DNA of 64,000 bases from Parus major. Taxonomy: Eukaryota; Chordata; Aves; Passeriformes; Paridae. The position numbers and the translations under genes are program-made. The notes below the pieces were generated by a model. It was not told the origin of the DNA. It worked only from the letters and a program-made list of their open reading frames with translations, and searched no databases. Shown here piece by piece: positions 1 to 13,107 of this stretch. The stretch lies in assembly GCF_001522545.3 (NCBI RefSeq), contig NC_031769.1:126364220-126428219 (forward strand), written 5' to 3'. Numbering within the stretch: the first letter of the stretch is position 1; each line of letters begins with the position of its first letter.

Positions 1-60
1 GGCCGGGCCCCCAGCACGGGGTAATGAGCGGGGCAGGCCGTGGGCGGTGGCTGTAAGTGA
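1..60. promoter_or_regulatory. Edge of a CpG-rich promoter region, probably that of the left-hand neighbour gene
   Basis: The first 60 bases are very GC-rich, and the sequence turns AT-rich straight afterwards, as at the edge of a CpG island. A strong splice-donor match (GTAAGT at 53-58, + strand) closes the GC-rich part, so a + strand first exon could end at 52. In human the gene left of OTUD6B is PIP4P2 (TMEM55A), transcribed away from OTUD6B. This edge may therefore be its upstream flank, with the + strand donor belonging to a divergent non-coding transcript. No coding sequence is readable in this piece. The neighbour's identity is inference from synteny only. Confidence 0.4.
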
Positions 61-3000
61 ATCGTAACAACCTTCTGCTGTAAATTAATTTTTCCCGAAA
101 AAGAGTGCATTTGTTGAGTTGTGTGGGTTCTTTTCTGGTTTTGTTTGTTTTCTTAAGGTTTTTTTAAGCTCTGTGTTTGGATATTGATATCAGTTACCAG
201 GGAAGTGCTATAGTCGGTTTAGCTGGAACCAGTCGCCTTTTCCAGGACTCTGGGGATGCAGATGGACTGAGGTGGCAGTCTCCGAGGTGATAGAGGTGGG
301 AACCTTCAAGGGAACTCTAAACGTGAGGAGATGAATCTGCGTGTTATCAAATCTGCTGCTCAAAGGGAAAGTCTGTCCCCTGGTGCCACTGAGCTCCCAG
401 GACGGAAGGTCTAAATTTCCTTCTGCCACTCGGGCACCATCTGGAAGTCTCTGGCAAAGAGGGAAAATAGCCTTCCCTGATTAATTTTTCAGACCATACC
501 GAGATAAAACTGATGTTTGTCCCCCTTGTGTCGTGTCCGTCGGTCAGACTGCCAGGCTGCAGTAATAGCAGAAGATAAGCACTTTGCACACAAGTGGACG
601 CGGCTGCCAGGCGGCGCCGGCACCCATGCCATGCGATTAACCAGAACCAAGCCACTCCCTGAAACGACTTGCAAGGAAGGCAAATGTTTTTCTAAGAGCT
701 GAGAAAGAAAGGTGAGACCATGGCCTGGGAGTTCACAAGCTGGTCATATTCCTTCTCTAATAATACAATTTATAAAATAAAACAGGATTTCCTGCATCGT
801 GTAGAAAATCTGCCAGAGCTTGTTTTCATATTCAAATCTAGAAAATCAAACTGTTCTACAAAAACAGATTAATGTATTTGAGAGTCTATGAGAAATAATC
901 AAAACATTAAATTAAATCAGGGCTGATGTGGTTTATTTTTTGAAGATTTCAATGATTATTAAAGTAATGATTATTACTTTAATAACTGTATTATGGAATT
1001 AATCAACTACTTATTCAGTGCAAAATTGTGTTTTTGAACATTATTATCCTGTAGAAATAAACTCTGAATATGAGTGAGCTCTGGTATAAGGGATAAGGTT
1101 CTACAAGGCAGCTGGTTGTGTTATGACAGCCATGAAATGCAGTGATGCTATGGCAAACAGCTTTTCTATTAGAAAATGCTGTGACTAACCTGCAAGATGC
1201 CTTTTTAGTATAAATTATATTGAGCTGGTCAGTCAGCTTCAAAATAACTCTCAAGCTCAAATCAATATTTTTTGGTTTTGTGAGGATTTCTAAGGTTCAA
1301 GGTGTTTTGTGCCCCAAACTCCTTCTTGATAAGGTACCATGAAAACAATCTTGGCTGGGCAAATGTAGGTTGTAAATATTAGTGGTAAGGTTGTATCTTT
1401 AGCACATGATTTTGCTATCGCATGCCCAGTTTTCAACAAGAACAGAGCTGTTAGGCTTTCTTTTGGAGTCCTACGGCAGGAAGTGGCAGTTGCAACCAAT
1501 TTCTTTACTATTTTTCTTGCATGGGAAAAGACAGAAAAGATTTCATACACTGTTAAAGCTGCCCAGTAGGCTGCACTGAGTTCCACCAATGCCTGGTCCC
1601 TCCTGCAGCAATTACCCAAACTCTTCCCAGGGACCTGCAGGGAAAGCTATGTCACAACTCAGTCTGACTGCTCAAGCCTGCACATGCAGCTGAGAATTAT
1701 TGTTATTAAGCATCCCAGCGTGCTGACCTACTCTTGGAAATATGACTGTCATCTAAATGAGAACCCATTTGGGACCAAAAAAAAAAAGCATTCCTATAGC
1801 TCCTTGACTTGACTTTTCAGAGTTCTTTAAACCTTAGTCACCTGAGCTGCTATAGTCTTAATAGCTGAAATTAGGTAATAGTTCAAATAGTTCAATCATC
1901 TGCCTCTGCTGTTCAGTATTTCATGTCCCTGAGTTTAAGGGTAGTCAAAGGTCTACAGGACTTTCCAACCCAAACGTTGCAACCTGATGTGTAGATCTGC
2001 TAGCACTGTCTGCTGTATCCATGGAAAGCTAGATGGTACCTGAATGTGTACCAGGAAACTAGGGGATGCACCTGGCTGGTAACAAGCCTTCCTTGGATGC
2101 TAGTCAGGCTCTAAAGGAAAAATTCAAGCATCAGATAATTTCAGCCTGCAGACAGCTTAGGCAGTGAGACCATGCTACTGTTTTCCTGCTCTTCTTCCTC
2201 TGGACACAACTGCCTCACAATACATATTTAATTGAACTGCTCTGCAGTTTTCCTGCTATGAAAATCCTGCCTTCTCTGGTAGGTGGGATGCTGTGCTCTG
2301 AGCAGCCCTACTTGTGCCTGAACTACCCAGAAGACACATGATGACTTGAGTTCAGTGTTGTAGCACAAGCACAGGTGCTTTTCTGCACTAGTTGCCCCTG
2401 AGCTCCTTGTACTGGCGAGTCAGAGCACCCTCTGCACAAGTCTCAGCCTTTGCTGTGGTACTTGGTTGTGCTGCCAAGGCATCTCCTGGGCTTGCAGCAC
2501 TGAAGGCTGAATGATACAGACTACAGATCCAAGCACGTGCCTCCACGGGAAATGCCTCCTACTGAAAATACACTACTGTGCAGCTTTGAAAATGACACGG
2601 GCAAATGAACCAGCTACACCTCTGAGAACAGCCCTACAGAAGGTTTCTCAAGGTGTCTTCACCTGTGCCACAGAACAGAATCACACCTGTACCTCTCTGT
2701 CCTGCCCCAGTCCTGTTTCATATAAACTTCTGTATCAAACAAATTAGGTCTGAGCAAGGTAGCACATTGGCTACTGACAAGGCTTACATTTAGCAGAGAG
2801 ATAAAATGAAAAGGGTACAACATATTTTCTTCCTCTATTCTTATTAATGTCCTATGCTTAGAGACACCTTTTGAGAAGCTTGGTAATGCTCAAGTTTAAT
2901 TTTTCTTCATTCTAAAATTATCATTCTCATTGATTTTTTTTTTATATTTTCCCTAGATAAAATAATCTTAACTTTTGCATGAGACCAACCAGTGAAAATG

Positions 3001-6000
3001 TTGAAGCTCATTGTAAAGTGCAAAAGTATTTGTGCATCAATATTAAAACAACTACAACTCTTTGTTAATCTTGCCTCTTTAATAAGTAGTAAGTGTAAAA
3101 AAATATCTCAGGGAGTCTGTTTGCATGGTGCAGACTTTTTCAGGTACCACTGTAATTTTCTGTGCTATATATAAGAACAAAAAACCTCCAATAAGAATTT
3201 TTTATCTGTCTGTTATTTTTAGTTTTATTATAATGCATAGAGTCTGCAAGCCTAAACCCACTGTGATAGGAGCTGTTCAAAGACACAGAGAAATACACTG
3301 CTTGTTTAAAAGACAAAATAGATAAAAACAAAAATTCAGACATAATATGGGCTATGCAAATTCCCATAACTTCTCACTCACAGTGCAAGAATTGGAGTAT
3401 GGTCAAGGGACTGTTTGCTAAACAAAGTTTTTTCCTCATGGCAAGTATATGGAATAAAAATAGCAAGAAAAGAGCTAATTATTACATTTTCTCAGATTCA
3501 CTGCATTGGGAGAGGCACAATAAGCTAACACAAGACCTGGCTTCTTTTTTAAAACTGTAATACAGGGAGGTGCAGAGGAGTAGCATATACAAAGTGCACA
3601 AAATTCTTTCAAGATTTTCATTTGCAAACCTATCCTGAGTCTATGACAAGATAAAATTTCATATCATGGATAATCTGAGAAATGTAATTACATCACTGTG
3701 TAAACCATGAGATGCAGGATATAATAATCCTGTACCAGTTACAAAAAAAAAAGAGTAACTATAGATTTGAATATGTGGTTTCAAGTAAGGTAATGCAATA
3801 TAAACTAATATAATAACTATGATACAGCATCCAGAATAATATTTCAGAGCATGTTTTGAAAGATAGACAAGGCTTTTGAAAATACTTCTTGGTTCTGTCC
3901 TTTGTACCATGCCACAACCTAGCACAAACTTCCATATCCAGATAGGATCGTGACTTGGCATTGATATGCACAACCATGTGACAATCACTGGAATAGTTAG
4001 TATGCTGAAATGTTTAACTTTCTTTTCTTTTTTTCTTTTAATGTATGTGTCTGTAATTTATTCACATGCAAAAGTATACAAGCACCATGAAAATGGGAAC
4101 ATCATACAATTCCATATATTTTTTTTTTACTTGGGAAAGTGCTTTTTTCTCTGCAGAAATTAGACAGTAGATCTACAGAGCGCAGGAATTAAATATGAGC
4201 CTCTTATCTGCAGAAGAATTTTACCTTGAGTCCCATCAACACTGCTCATCCTGTTACAGTTGTGTAATAAGTCACCCTCCCACTGGCGAAACACAGACAA
4301 GGAACATTATGTTATTCAGTGATGACTTAGGAGGCTGACAGCACCTAATGTTGCAGAAAATGGTCCGTCTTCCAACCCACTCCTTCCCACCTGCAGGGCT
4401 ACGGAGGCAGGAGAACAGCACACCAGAGCTGCGGCTAGGGTCATGCTCGCTGCACTGACAGCCTCTCCTCTCGACACCCTCCGTTCCCAAAAGCAACGGG
4501 TAGCATTTGGCCAGTGACTAGACAAGTCTATTTTTAGTAACTTTTTATGCCATATATTCTATTCCTGTCACTACAGACTACTCATGCAAATCTATGTAGG
4601 GCTGCTGCTGTTACAAAGCTGCAATTTCCCGGGCTGCATTAATTTTACTACAGTAGATTATGACAGACGGAAATTATAATGGTGAAGAAGTCTTCATTTA
4701 CACAAAGGGAGGCGTCTTCTGTTATTTGTAACTGGAATTGCAGTTCTTGTAAGGCTTATTCATGTTATCATCTTTTTCTGATTGCACATCTGTCATTTCT
4801 TTTACAGTATTGGTGCTATTTCCAGTTAACCTTATTTTTAGAATAATGGAGGAATTTTCAGTCTCAATTAAGAAGTTCACACTGGAAAATATAATCCTTA
4901 TTGGCAGGAAAATTGTTTATGGGTTTTAAATTCTTTTACATTCCAGCTCCATCTCTATGTATTGCCATAACCGTTAAGCACTTCCTTGGTTGTCTTGAAG
5001 ACACCAACTGCTTTCAGAAATCTTTATTTAATATATTAATCTCCTCTCAATCACATTACATATACTCAAGGTTATTGCCTTTGTTATTTGTTAGATGTTG
5101 CTACCCAATAAGTATTATATTATTATTAAATATCTATATCATATCTAAATATGTAGATCCCTTTCTTCTGTAAAATCATTTCATTTGTTTACTAATGTTA
5201 GTCAAATGGTACTTGAATAAACTTCTAATATTTTTTTACTTTATTTTCTATTTTTGAATGGATTAATATTACAGAAATAATTAGGCAGTTTTAAATTTGT
5301 GAGACAATTCTAAATGTTGGCATCATTTAAAATTTTAATTTGATCTCTGATTTTTAGTTCTGAGGGGCAGTTTGAGTGGAATGAGGAAAATATTGTCTTA
5401 CACTTTTATTTGAGCTTTTTTTTTTTTCCAGTTTCCAGGGGAGTTACTTTTTAGCCAGAAACACCTCTGAGTCTTTGGTCATGAAACCAAACAGTATCAG
5501 GCTCAGTCCATACCTGGATAAGATACATTGAAGAAAAGCAGGTAAAGATCTGAAGTAACTTGTGGTGCTTCGCTAAACAGAACCTTTTGCTTTGAGGAAG
5601 AGCAGCACTGCTGTACCCTCCTGGCACCTGCTGGACACTAAGTATAAAAAAGGAAGCTCCAAATTCAAGTCAAGGTTACAGCAGCTTTTGATCACGAGCT
5701 ATCCCATGACACATATCACAAGAATAGCAGTATCTTGGTCAAACTCCAGTTTGGATAATTAAGCGTCTGACTTGAATTCCCTTTGCAATTTCAGTCTCAA
5801 TGAGCAGCCTTCTTCAATTTCGACTGGAACTCACTTCATGCAACATGTTCATTAAAGCGTAGCTCCATTTCAGGAATGGATAAAGTGATAAACATACAGT
5901 TCATGATTTTGCCAGGACAATAAGAAAGAGTAACAAGGCCTGTCACTCTAGTTATTTTATGCAAACACCAAGCTCTGTTTCAGATAAGTAGCTTCCTTGA

Positions 6001-6130
6001 TGATAATGCTTAGTAGATTTATGACCACGCTGTAAATGGTACTGCAAGGACTGTTCCACACAGATATGGATGGTGTGGACTGAAGTGGCACAGTGCTCTT
6101 CTTTAAATGTAGCTTCATTTGTTAACATAG
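61..6130. other. Intergenic DNA, no gene recognised
   Basis: After the CpG-rich edge this stretch is mostly AT-rich. Bases 200-720 are less AT-rich and hold short overlapping reading frames on both strands, with no recognisable protein. A donor-like GTGAGA near 711 could end a non-coding exon, but nothing else supports that. The remaining frames (for example the minus-strand frame at 3659-3988) look like chance openings in AT-rich sequence. No RNA gene was recognised. Confidence 0.5.
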
Positions 6131-6135
6131 TACAT

Positions 6136-6594
6136 AGAGTGTTTGGAGGACAGACACAAAGATGGTGAGGGGCCAGGAGGGGAAGCTGTATGAGGAGCAG
6201 CTGAGGTCCCTTGGTCTGTTCTCCTTCTGATAAGGGGAGACTGAGGGGAGACCCCATTGCAGTCTGCAACTTCCTCGTGAGGAGAAGAGGGAGGGGAAAC
6301 ACTGATCTCTTTGGTGACCAGTGACAGGACCCAAGGGAATAGCATCAAGGGGTGTCATGGAAGATTTAGGTTACATATTAGGAAAAAGTTCTTCATCCAG
6401 AGGGTGGTTGGTCACTGGAACAGGCTCCCCATAGAAGTGGTCATAGCACCAAACCTGATGGAGTTCAGGGAGCATTTGGAAAACACTCAGGCGCATGTTG
6501 TGACTCTTGGTGCTGTCATGTGCAGGTCCAGGAACTGGACTTCAATGATTCTTGTGGATCTCTTCTAACTCAGCATGTTCTATGATTCTACGAT
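6136..6594 (+). mobile_element. CR1 non-LTR retrotransposon, 5'-truncated 3' end
   Basis: This is a roughly 460-bp CR1 copy in + orientation. It contains the end of the CR1 ORF2 reading frame; the open frame at 6311-6568 includes VVGHWNRLP, typical of the CR1 ORF2 C-terminus. It ends in the CR1 3' tail (a TTCTATGATTCTA motif at about 6579-6591). Like most bird CR1 copies it is truncated at its 5' end and cannot move. It has several substitutions and indels relative to the usual bird consensus as I know it. Confidence 0.9.
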
Positions 6595-9345
6595 TTAATT
6601 AAATGTGATCAAGAGCAGTCATACTGAACAGATGATCTCTGAATCACCACCACTTCGGAAGTAAACATCTGAGATCAGACCAGGGGAGTGAAAATCCTGG
6701 TGATGGCCTGTCTCCAAGGTAAGCTCTTCTACTGGGAGCTGCCAAGAAAGATGTTACTGCAGGAAGAATGTGTAGATGTCAGAAGTATGAATGAAATTCT
6801 TAAAGAGTGTTGGGTGCCTTAAGCTCATCTCCACTATGACTTGGGGGTCTGCAAGGCTTCTGTGAGTTAGAAAAGCTCCATATAACCAGATGGGAAAGAA
6901 GAGTTTGAGGCAGAATAAGTTTACTCTAGATACCCAGAAATTAAACTGTTTGCGTGTTTGCATCTAAATATTGGCTGTACCCACAGAATCTCTTCAACAG
7001 ATATTTTTCATAAAGAAATAATTTAGTTTTACTCCATTTAGATATGGAGTCTTATTGTGTGCCTCTCAGCATGGAATGCAAGGGTGGCAACAGCTAGTCT
7101 AATCACAGACAACAATAAAGAAGAATTTGTAATTAACCACAAAACATTGTAGCAATGAGAAACCAGACAAATTAGAGGCCTGGAGGGTCTCCAGCTACTA
7201 GAAAGCTGAATTTTTTGCTATAAGAATAGAAATAACAGAACTTAATTTTTTTGCCTGTATCTTGCCTTTATCTAGATTTTATCAGTACATCAATTGTAAA
7301 GGGAAAAGCAGAAACAAATATTATTCTCCCATTGATGGAAAAGATGTGGGAATCATACCAATAGTTATTGTGAATTTCATCAGAAGAATATTACAGCTTT
7401 TTGATATAAAACCCAATATCCTTCTGGGAAAGATTAAAACAGAGCCAGGATTTGCTTATCCTTATCAACTGATCAATCTTAAGACTGTCAGGAAAAGATG
7501 CAGGTCCCACTGACAGGGAGAAAGAATGCAAAATAGTGCAATTAAGGTTTTTCCTGAATAGGAAAAAAACAAAACTTTACCAGTCATACAAACAAGTTTC
7601 AAGACCCATGGAATTGAAAAAGCTGTGATGAAATTAGTGTATTTCATGCCACTGCAGTATCTCAGTATCTTTATAAGTAGGTCCCCCAAGAAAGAGCAAA
7701 TAAATATGGAGGCTGCTCATTGTTAGCACATAATGCTTGAAATAGGATTCCTGTGATCTTTTATCTGGGGAAAAGAAATGAGACTTAGTTGCTGCACTGC
7801 AAATTCTATTTTGATATGCATCAGCTTTGAAAGCCAGCAACAATTTTTTTTTTTCTAAACTTGCTATCAGGTTACTCACTTAAGTTATAATATTTTGCTC
7901 TCTCCTTGTAGAGCTGGAAAACCTTGTATCGTGCTCCTATGTAATGTGCATAGAGCAGTTTGGAGAGATTCCACTTCCCTTATTTCCTTCAGGGAGCTGT
8001 TAAAATTCCACCTCTGCTTTCCTTCCACAACCCCTCCCAGATGACCTGCTGTGCCATTTGAGGTCCCTACTATGGCATCTATTATAGATCACAAAGAAAC
8101 CAAATCATTTCTGTAAGAAATATATCATTTCTATGTTCTTTGATATGTCCTTGTCATTTAACAGTGATCTAAATCTCTGGGGACATTGCTGAACAGATGA
8201 CAGAGCAAGAATTAACACAATTCTTAAACATATTTTTGGGGAATACATATTGGAAATTGGAGAGTTGGGAGTACAAAGGCACTGGTTTAGGATTTCCAAG
8301 GAAGTGGAAAATTAAGTTCTGCCACAGATTCAAGCTCTGAAAGCAGCTTTCTTTCCTCCTAAAAAAAAGAAAAAAAAACAACCAACCAACCAAACAAACA
8401 AACAACCCAAAACCAAACAACAACCAAAGAAATTGACTCAGAAGGAATAATACATTTCTACATTTGTTCCTGTAAGTATCACTTTCTTGTAAGTATGGAA
8501 AATTACTTTTGTGAACTGTTAAATAAGATGAATAAAAATACATATCAGCTTTGGGTTTTTGTTGCTTTGAAGAAACGGTTTTCTCTTTTCTTCTAGATGA
8601 TACACAGCAAAAGTATAAAAAGACCTGTCTGACTGGTTATTAATGGGTTCTGTTAATCTGGAGATAAAAATTCATGAAGTAGTTTTAGATAAGGATGGAA
8701 TGATGGCTGAGGTTAAGTACCAACACTGGTTTGAAACATTAAAAGTAGTGGTTTTGTAACTACAGCCCTGTTGTTAAAATGTACATTATATTATTCTTTC
8801 ATTTACCAAGGGCTGTATCCTTTACATGTTCTGCACTTTTTCAAATAATCCAGTTTTCTCATTTCAAATCAATTGTTGTTTTACTCCGTCTCATCCCTCT
8901 CCACAATTTAGTTGTAAATCACCCCATGTGAGGAAAGTCTGGTGTCAGACTCAACTTCTTAATTTGCTCTTTGTAAATGCTGGAGTTGGTGTGACAGTTT
9001 TCTTTGGAGTGCATGCAGCAATGTGTCTGCATGTCAATCCGAATATGTGTGGGGCCCACTCACTTTGGGACTGCAGAATTTTGGAGCTTGTTCTTCTGTT
9101 TTGTTAATCACTTTTTGTTAATCACCATTTCATTGCCCCATACTCATACTTACAACTCCAAGTCCTTACCCTGGTTTACCTCTTGCTTTGTCCTCCTCTC
9201 TGGTTTCTCACTCAGCTTACCCCAATTTTCTCTTGCAGTCTTGCTTCTTGCCAGATATCTCCTAACTCCACCTATCTATGACAGAGATCAGTGATTCTTT
9301 GCCTCTTTCTCTGACTACTCCTAGTCCCATTGTTCATCCCCCAGT
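6595..9345. other. Intergenic DNA, no gene recognised
   Basis: AT-rich sequence with scattered short frames and no recognisable protein or RNA gene. The frame at 7262-7513 opens with TTG, not ATG, and matches no family I know. A purine-rich simple repeat at about 8358-8432 is listed separately. Confidence 0.5.
8358..8432. repeat. A-rich (CAAC/CAAA)n simple repeat
   Basis: A run of A with G interruptions passes into repeated CAAC and CAAA units over about 75 bp. No retrotransposon body was recognised immediately next to it, so I call it a simple repeat and not a tail. Confidence 0.8.
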
Positions 9346-9349
9346 TTTA

Positions 9350-9545
9350 GAATTCATAGGATCATATAACAGTTTGGGTTGGAAAGGATCTTTAAAATTT
9401 GTATAGTCCAACCCCCTGCAATGAGTAGGGACATGGTTTGCTAGATCAGATTGCTGGAAGCCTTGTCCAACCTGACCTTGAATGTTTCCAGGGATGGGCC
9501 ATCTACCACCTCTCAGGGCAACTTCTTTCAGTGTTTTATTCCCCT
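9350..9545 (-). mobile_element. CR1 fragment, minus strand
   Basis: Read on the minus strand this is a CR1 3' end. On the + strand it begins with the reverse of the CR1 tail (CATAGGATCATATAACAG), followed by the GGTTGGAAAGGATC and TCCAACCCCCTGC blocks found in bird CR1 copies. Similarity fades past about 9520-9545. It is 5'-truncated and has no usable coding capacity. Confidence 0.88.
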
Positions 9546-12500
9546 CAAACTCCTCTCCCTTTGTCAAACATGCTTTCTCCAATTACCTCTACAATTTTCT
9601 CTATTGGATCCAGACATTCCTTTCTCTTGTCAAAGCCATGATATCTCTCTCCAACAATCACCTCTATAGTTCCTTGAAGAGCTCTCAGAGTTTTCCCTTT
9701 CCTTGTCCTGTGCCAGGGTCACCAAACTCCTTTGTCTTTCCTTGTCCTTAGGGCACTCAGGCAGATTCCTTTCTTCCCCCCTACCCAGGGTATCCAGAGA
9801 TGAGAGCACTAGAGGTGGGCTCCAGTACCTAGCCCGATAGACAGTTCTGGCAGTCCAGGGTTGGGATTAGAGGATAGGCCTAGATTGGTACTTCATCCCT
9901 GGCCAGCAGGTTGTCTGACACAGCCAAGTATTTTTGGTTGAGCTGTGACAGTGATTATGTACCTAGAAATGAAGGAGACTTCTTTACACTGAAAAATTAT
10001 ACAAAAGTATAACTGTATTTTAGTGATATAAGAATTTATAGTGCACAAATCAGCACATACTTAGTCATATATTTGTCTTGAAGTCTATGTACAAGTAAAA
10101 AGCAACTTTAGCTGCAATGCATACTATTGAATGCTACTTGGAGAGTCTCAGAGATTGCAATAACTCTCCTGGTACTCATTTCAGCAGTTTAAGGAGTACC
10201 TAGGGTTCCTCTTGACTTTTCTTTCATTATCATGAGACATGGGAAGATTACCTGGCAAAAAAAAAGTCTGCTTAACGTGTGACACTCTCTTTCCTTGTTT
10301 TACAACAATAAAATGAGCTACAGTTAGCAACTCCACAGTGTAGAAAGTAAGGAAAGAGTATAGTGAAAATAAGAGAGCATAGTGAAAATGACAGCAACCT
10401 TCACCTGAAAAAGTAGAGCCTGGATTATTGGCCAAGATTCTTTCCAGGACTACACCTGCAAAATGAGATGGCATCCAGTGCTAGCCCTGTGAAACCTGAC
10501 TGATAGTGTCTGCTGAATACATCAAGGAACTGTACTTACATACTGGAAATCTCAAATGTCCAATTTTAATATTTCTTCCTCCTGAAAAGCAGTGTGAAGA
10601 GCTGCAGCTGGGCTTTTACTTTTTGCTTATTGTTTCTGAGCATCTAGAATGCATTCAAGTCACCTCTTGTTAAACAAAGACTATGTCTCAGTCATACAGC
10701 CAAGAAAACTGCTTAAAAATCCAGACTTGAGGGTTTTTATGAAATTTCACCATTCTAACTTGCTGAAATTTAAGAAAGCAAAACACTGCAAAGCTCACAA
10801 TCCATCTGCTGAGGTTGGTGATAATGTGCTAGCACTAACAGGCACATTTCTCAAAAACAATCTTCACAGAAACCAAGGACATCTCCAGGTAACAGTCACA
10901 GTTTCTCTGTATCCCAGCATTAGTAAGACAACTGTGAGTGAGTGGCCCTGAATCTACTTGCATTAATGGAAACCTAAGGTTTTTTATGCATCTTCTAATT
11001 TTACAAATAGAAAAGATAAATGCTTTGGTCTTTGTAAGCTCAAAAATATCAAATCCAGAAATAAGCCCCACTATTTTAACTGATAAATGATTCATTACAG
11101 ATGTTAAGTGATTTTATATACATTAGGTCCTGACTCTTGTCAGATTGGGATTGAAAAATTACTAGAAAAGTTTCACAGATGAGAGATCTCAGCTGCAGAT
11201 ATCCTGCTGCAAAAATCTTCTAGCACTGTTTCCAGCAAACATAACCAAGCAATAGGAAAATCTCAGCTAGTTCATTTAATGATACAACTTTCAACAAGTC
11301 TGTAGTGTATATATCATGCTGGGACATTTTAGGAGCCTAAGAGCACTTGCCATACTGAGATTAATGTTCTGTAGAGGCTTCATTGCAAGGTCATGTATAC
11401 TCCTTCATTCATGTAGACCAATTGCAAACCATACTGCAAGACACTTTTAAGGCATAAAGAAAATGAGAGTTTAATTACTTTTGCTTCAGTACCTGGGCTC
11501 AGGTAACCCAGATTCACTGATTATATAGCATGTAAATCAGAAGACTCTCAACTAAAGCTTAGCAAAACAACAGAGCCATTTCAGCAGTTTCATGTATAGC
11601 TGTAACCAGCCTATAATTCACTTAAATGCTCTGCAAGAAACATCTTGTAGATAATAGAGGGGAATGAGATACAGGCTGATGTAAAAGCAGTAAAATAGCT
11701 TCTTTGTTTGACCAATGATTTACATCATTTAGCTGAGTAAGATTTGGGTAGTCTTTACTGCTGTCATGTTAACTGTCTGCCAAACAGCTTATTGGCTTTC
11801 CAACTGAAGAAATAAAATCAAGATTTTTGGAGAGTAACAGAAGTATCAGGGGTCCCACCCCAGCTGGCTTATGAATGAACAAATAACCTTCCTGAAGTTC
11901 AGATGCAACTAAATATTGTGACACCACTGGTAGAATGATACTAGAAAGGATGTCAAAGTGCAGTACTTTAAATAGCCATGCATGCTTTCCTACCCAGGAA
12001 AAAAAACAAATATGAAAGGAAGTGAACACAGCAGATGGTTGATTCACTGTCCAAATCAGCTGGTATCACAGGTATGACATTATTGATTTCAGTGACTAAC
12101 TTGACAATATTCAGTCACATTGCAAAAGTACCCCTTAATTCTGAAAGTTTCAATTTTGTCAGTGTGTAAGACAGACTGTGCCTAGTACAGAGCATCTTAC
12201 AGCTCTCATTGATTTCAATGGGAGGCTCAAATTCCTACAGAATGGATTAATGAACAAATAAATTCTAATACCAGAAAGGGCCATAATGGTAATCCACTCT
12301 GCTTGAATTCTGAAAGTCATTAAATGCTGCTTGCATGCTTGTTGTAACTTAGGTCTGAGCTAACATATATCCATAGGAACTATTTTAGTCTATTAAGGAC
12401 TATTTGAGGACCTGTGTGACAGCAAACATCTCAGAAAACCTAGATAAAGTGCTTCACAGTTGGTTACCCCAGATTTCAGAGTTTTTGTTTGTTTGTTTGT

Positions 12501-12940
12501 TTGTTTTTCCTTTCAAGTTCCAACCATTATGTTTCATTATGACCTTACCTGTTAAACCACCCTTTCTACTCAGGAACTAGATAAACTGAGTTTACATGCA
12601 GGAAGGCTCAGGCTAGATGCTGTAAGACTTTCAGAGAGGAAAACCAGAATTTGTGGAGGGGAAAATGCTGACGATCTGATAAGCTGGCAGATCAAGAGGT
12701 CCCTGAGGAACCAGAGATCCTGGTGCAAGCAGGCAGGGAGCAGGCAGGAACAGGGAGAGCCCCTGGAGCCGGGGCAGGAATAGACAGGGAGAGAAGATGG
12801 CACACGTGCCACCCTGGCAGTCCCACAGAGACGCCTTGACTGCAGGTCCCCATGATGGCAGTTTCCCCAAATTCAGACTTTTTTCCTTTTATAAGGAGAT
12901 TTCTAATCAGCCAGCAGCCTTTGGACTCCACCCCCTAGGG
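9546..12940. other. Intergenic DNA, no gene recognised
   Basis: No coding exon, RNA gene or clear mobile element was found. The pyrimidine-rich piece at 9546-9780 yields several overlapping + strand frames because it lacks stop codons through composition, not because it codes. A (GTTT)n run lies at 12484-12508. From about 12600 the sequence becomes GC-richer, up to the exon-like frame at 12950-13107. Confidence 0.5.
12484..12508. repeat. (GTTT)n microsatellite
   Basis: Five to six consecutive GTTT units are visible at the start of a T-rich tract. Confidence 0.85.
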
Positions 12941-12949
12941 CATACTCAC

Positions 12950-13107
12950 ACTTGGCGATACCGGAGAGTGTCATTTTCGCAGGTCTCAGCAAATGCCTCC
13001 TCCTCTGCCGCTTGGTTGAGCCTCTCTAGCTTAGCTGCTGCTTCCCTTTGATAGCTCAAAGCATTCTCCATAACTTGTGATGTGGATTTTTTCAAGCAGT
13101 AATTTGA
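12950..13107 (-). other. Unassigned exon-like open frame on the minus strand
   Basis: On the minus strand an open frame runs from just after a stop codon (about 13108) to 12950. An ATG at 13071-13069 has G at -3 and +4. From that ATG about 40 codons read as a charged, helix-prone peptide (it contains AAAKLERLNQAAEEE), with balanced codon use unlike the AT-rich noise around it. The frame runs into a strong splice-donor match, GTGAGT, at 12949-12944; without splicing it would stop one codon later. No good acceptor lies upstream, so it could be a first coding exon or a pseudogene piece. I do not recognise the protein, and no partner exon was identified. It may also be chance. Confidence 0.3.

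Noticed and set aside
3659..3988. 109-codon minus-strand frame with hydrophobic stretches
   Set aside because: The hydrophobic stretches come from AT-rich codons. A second frame overlaps it, and nothing else suggests a gene.
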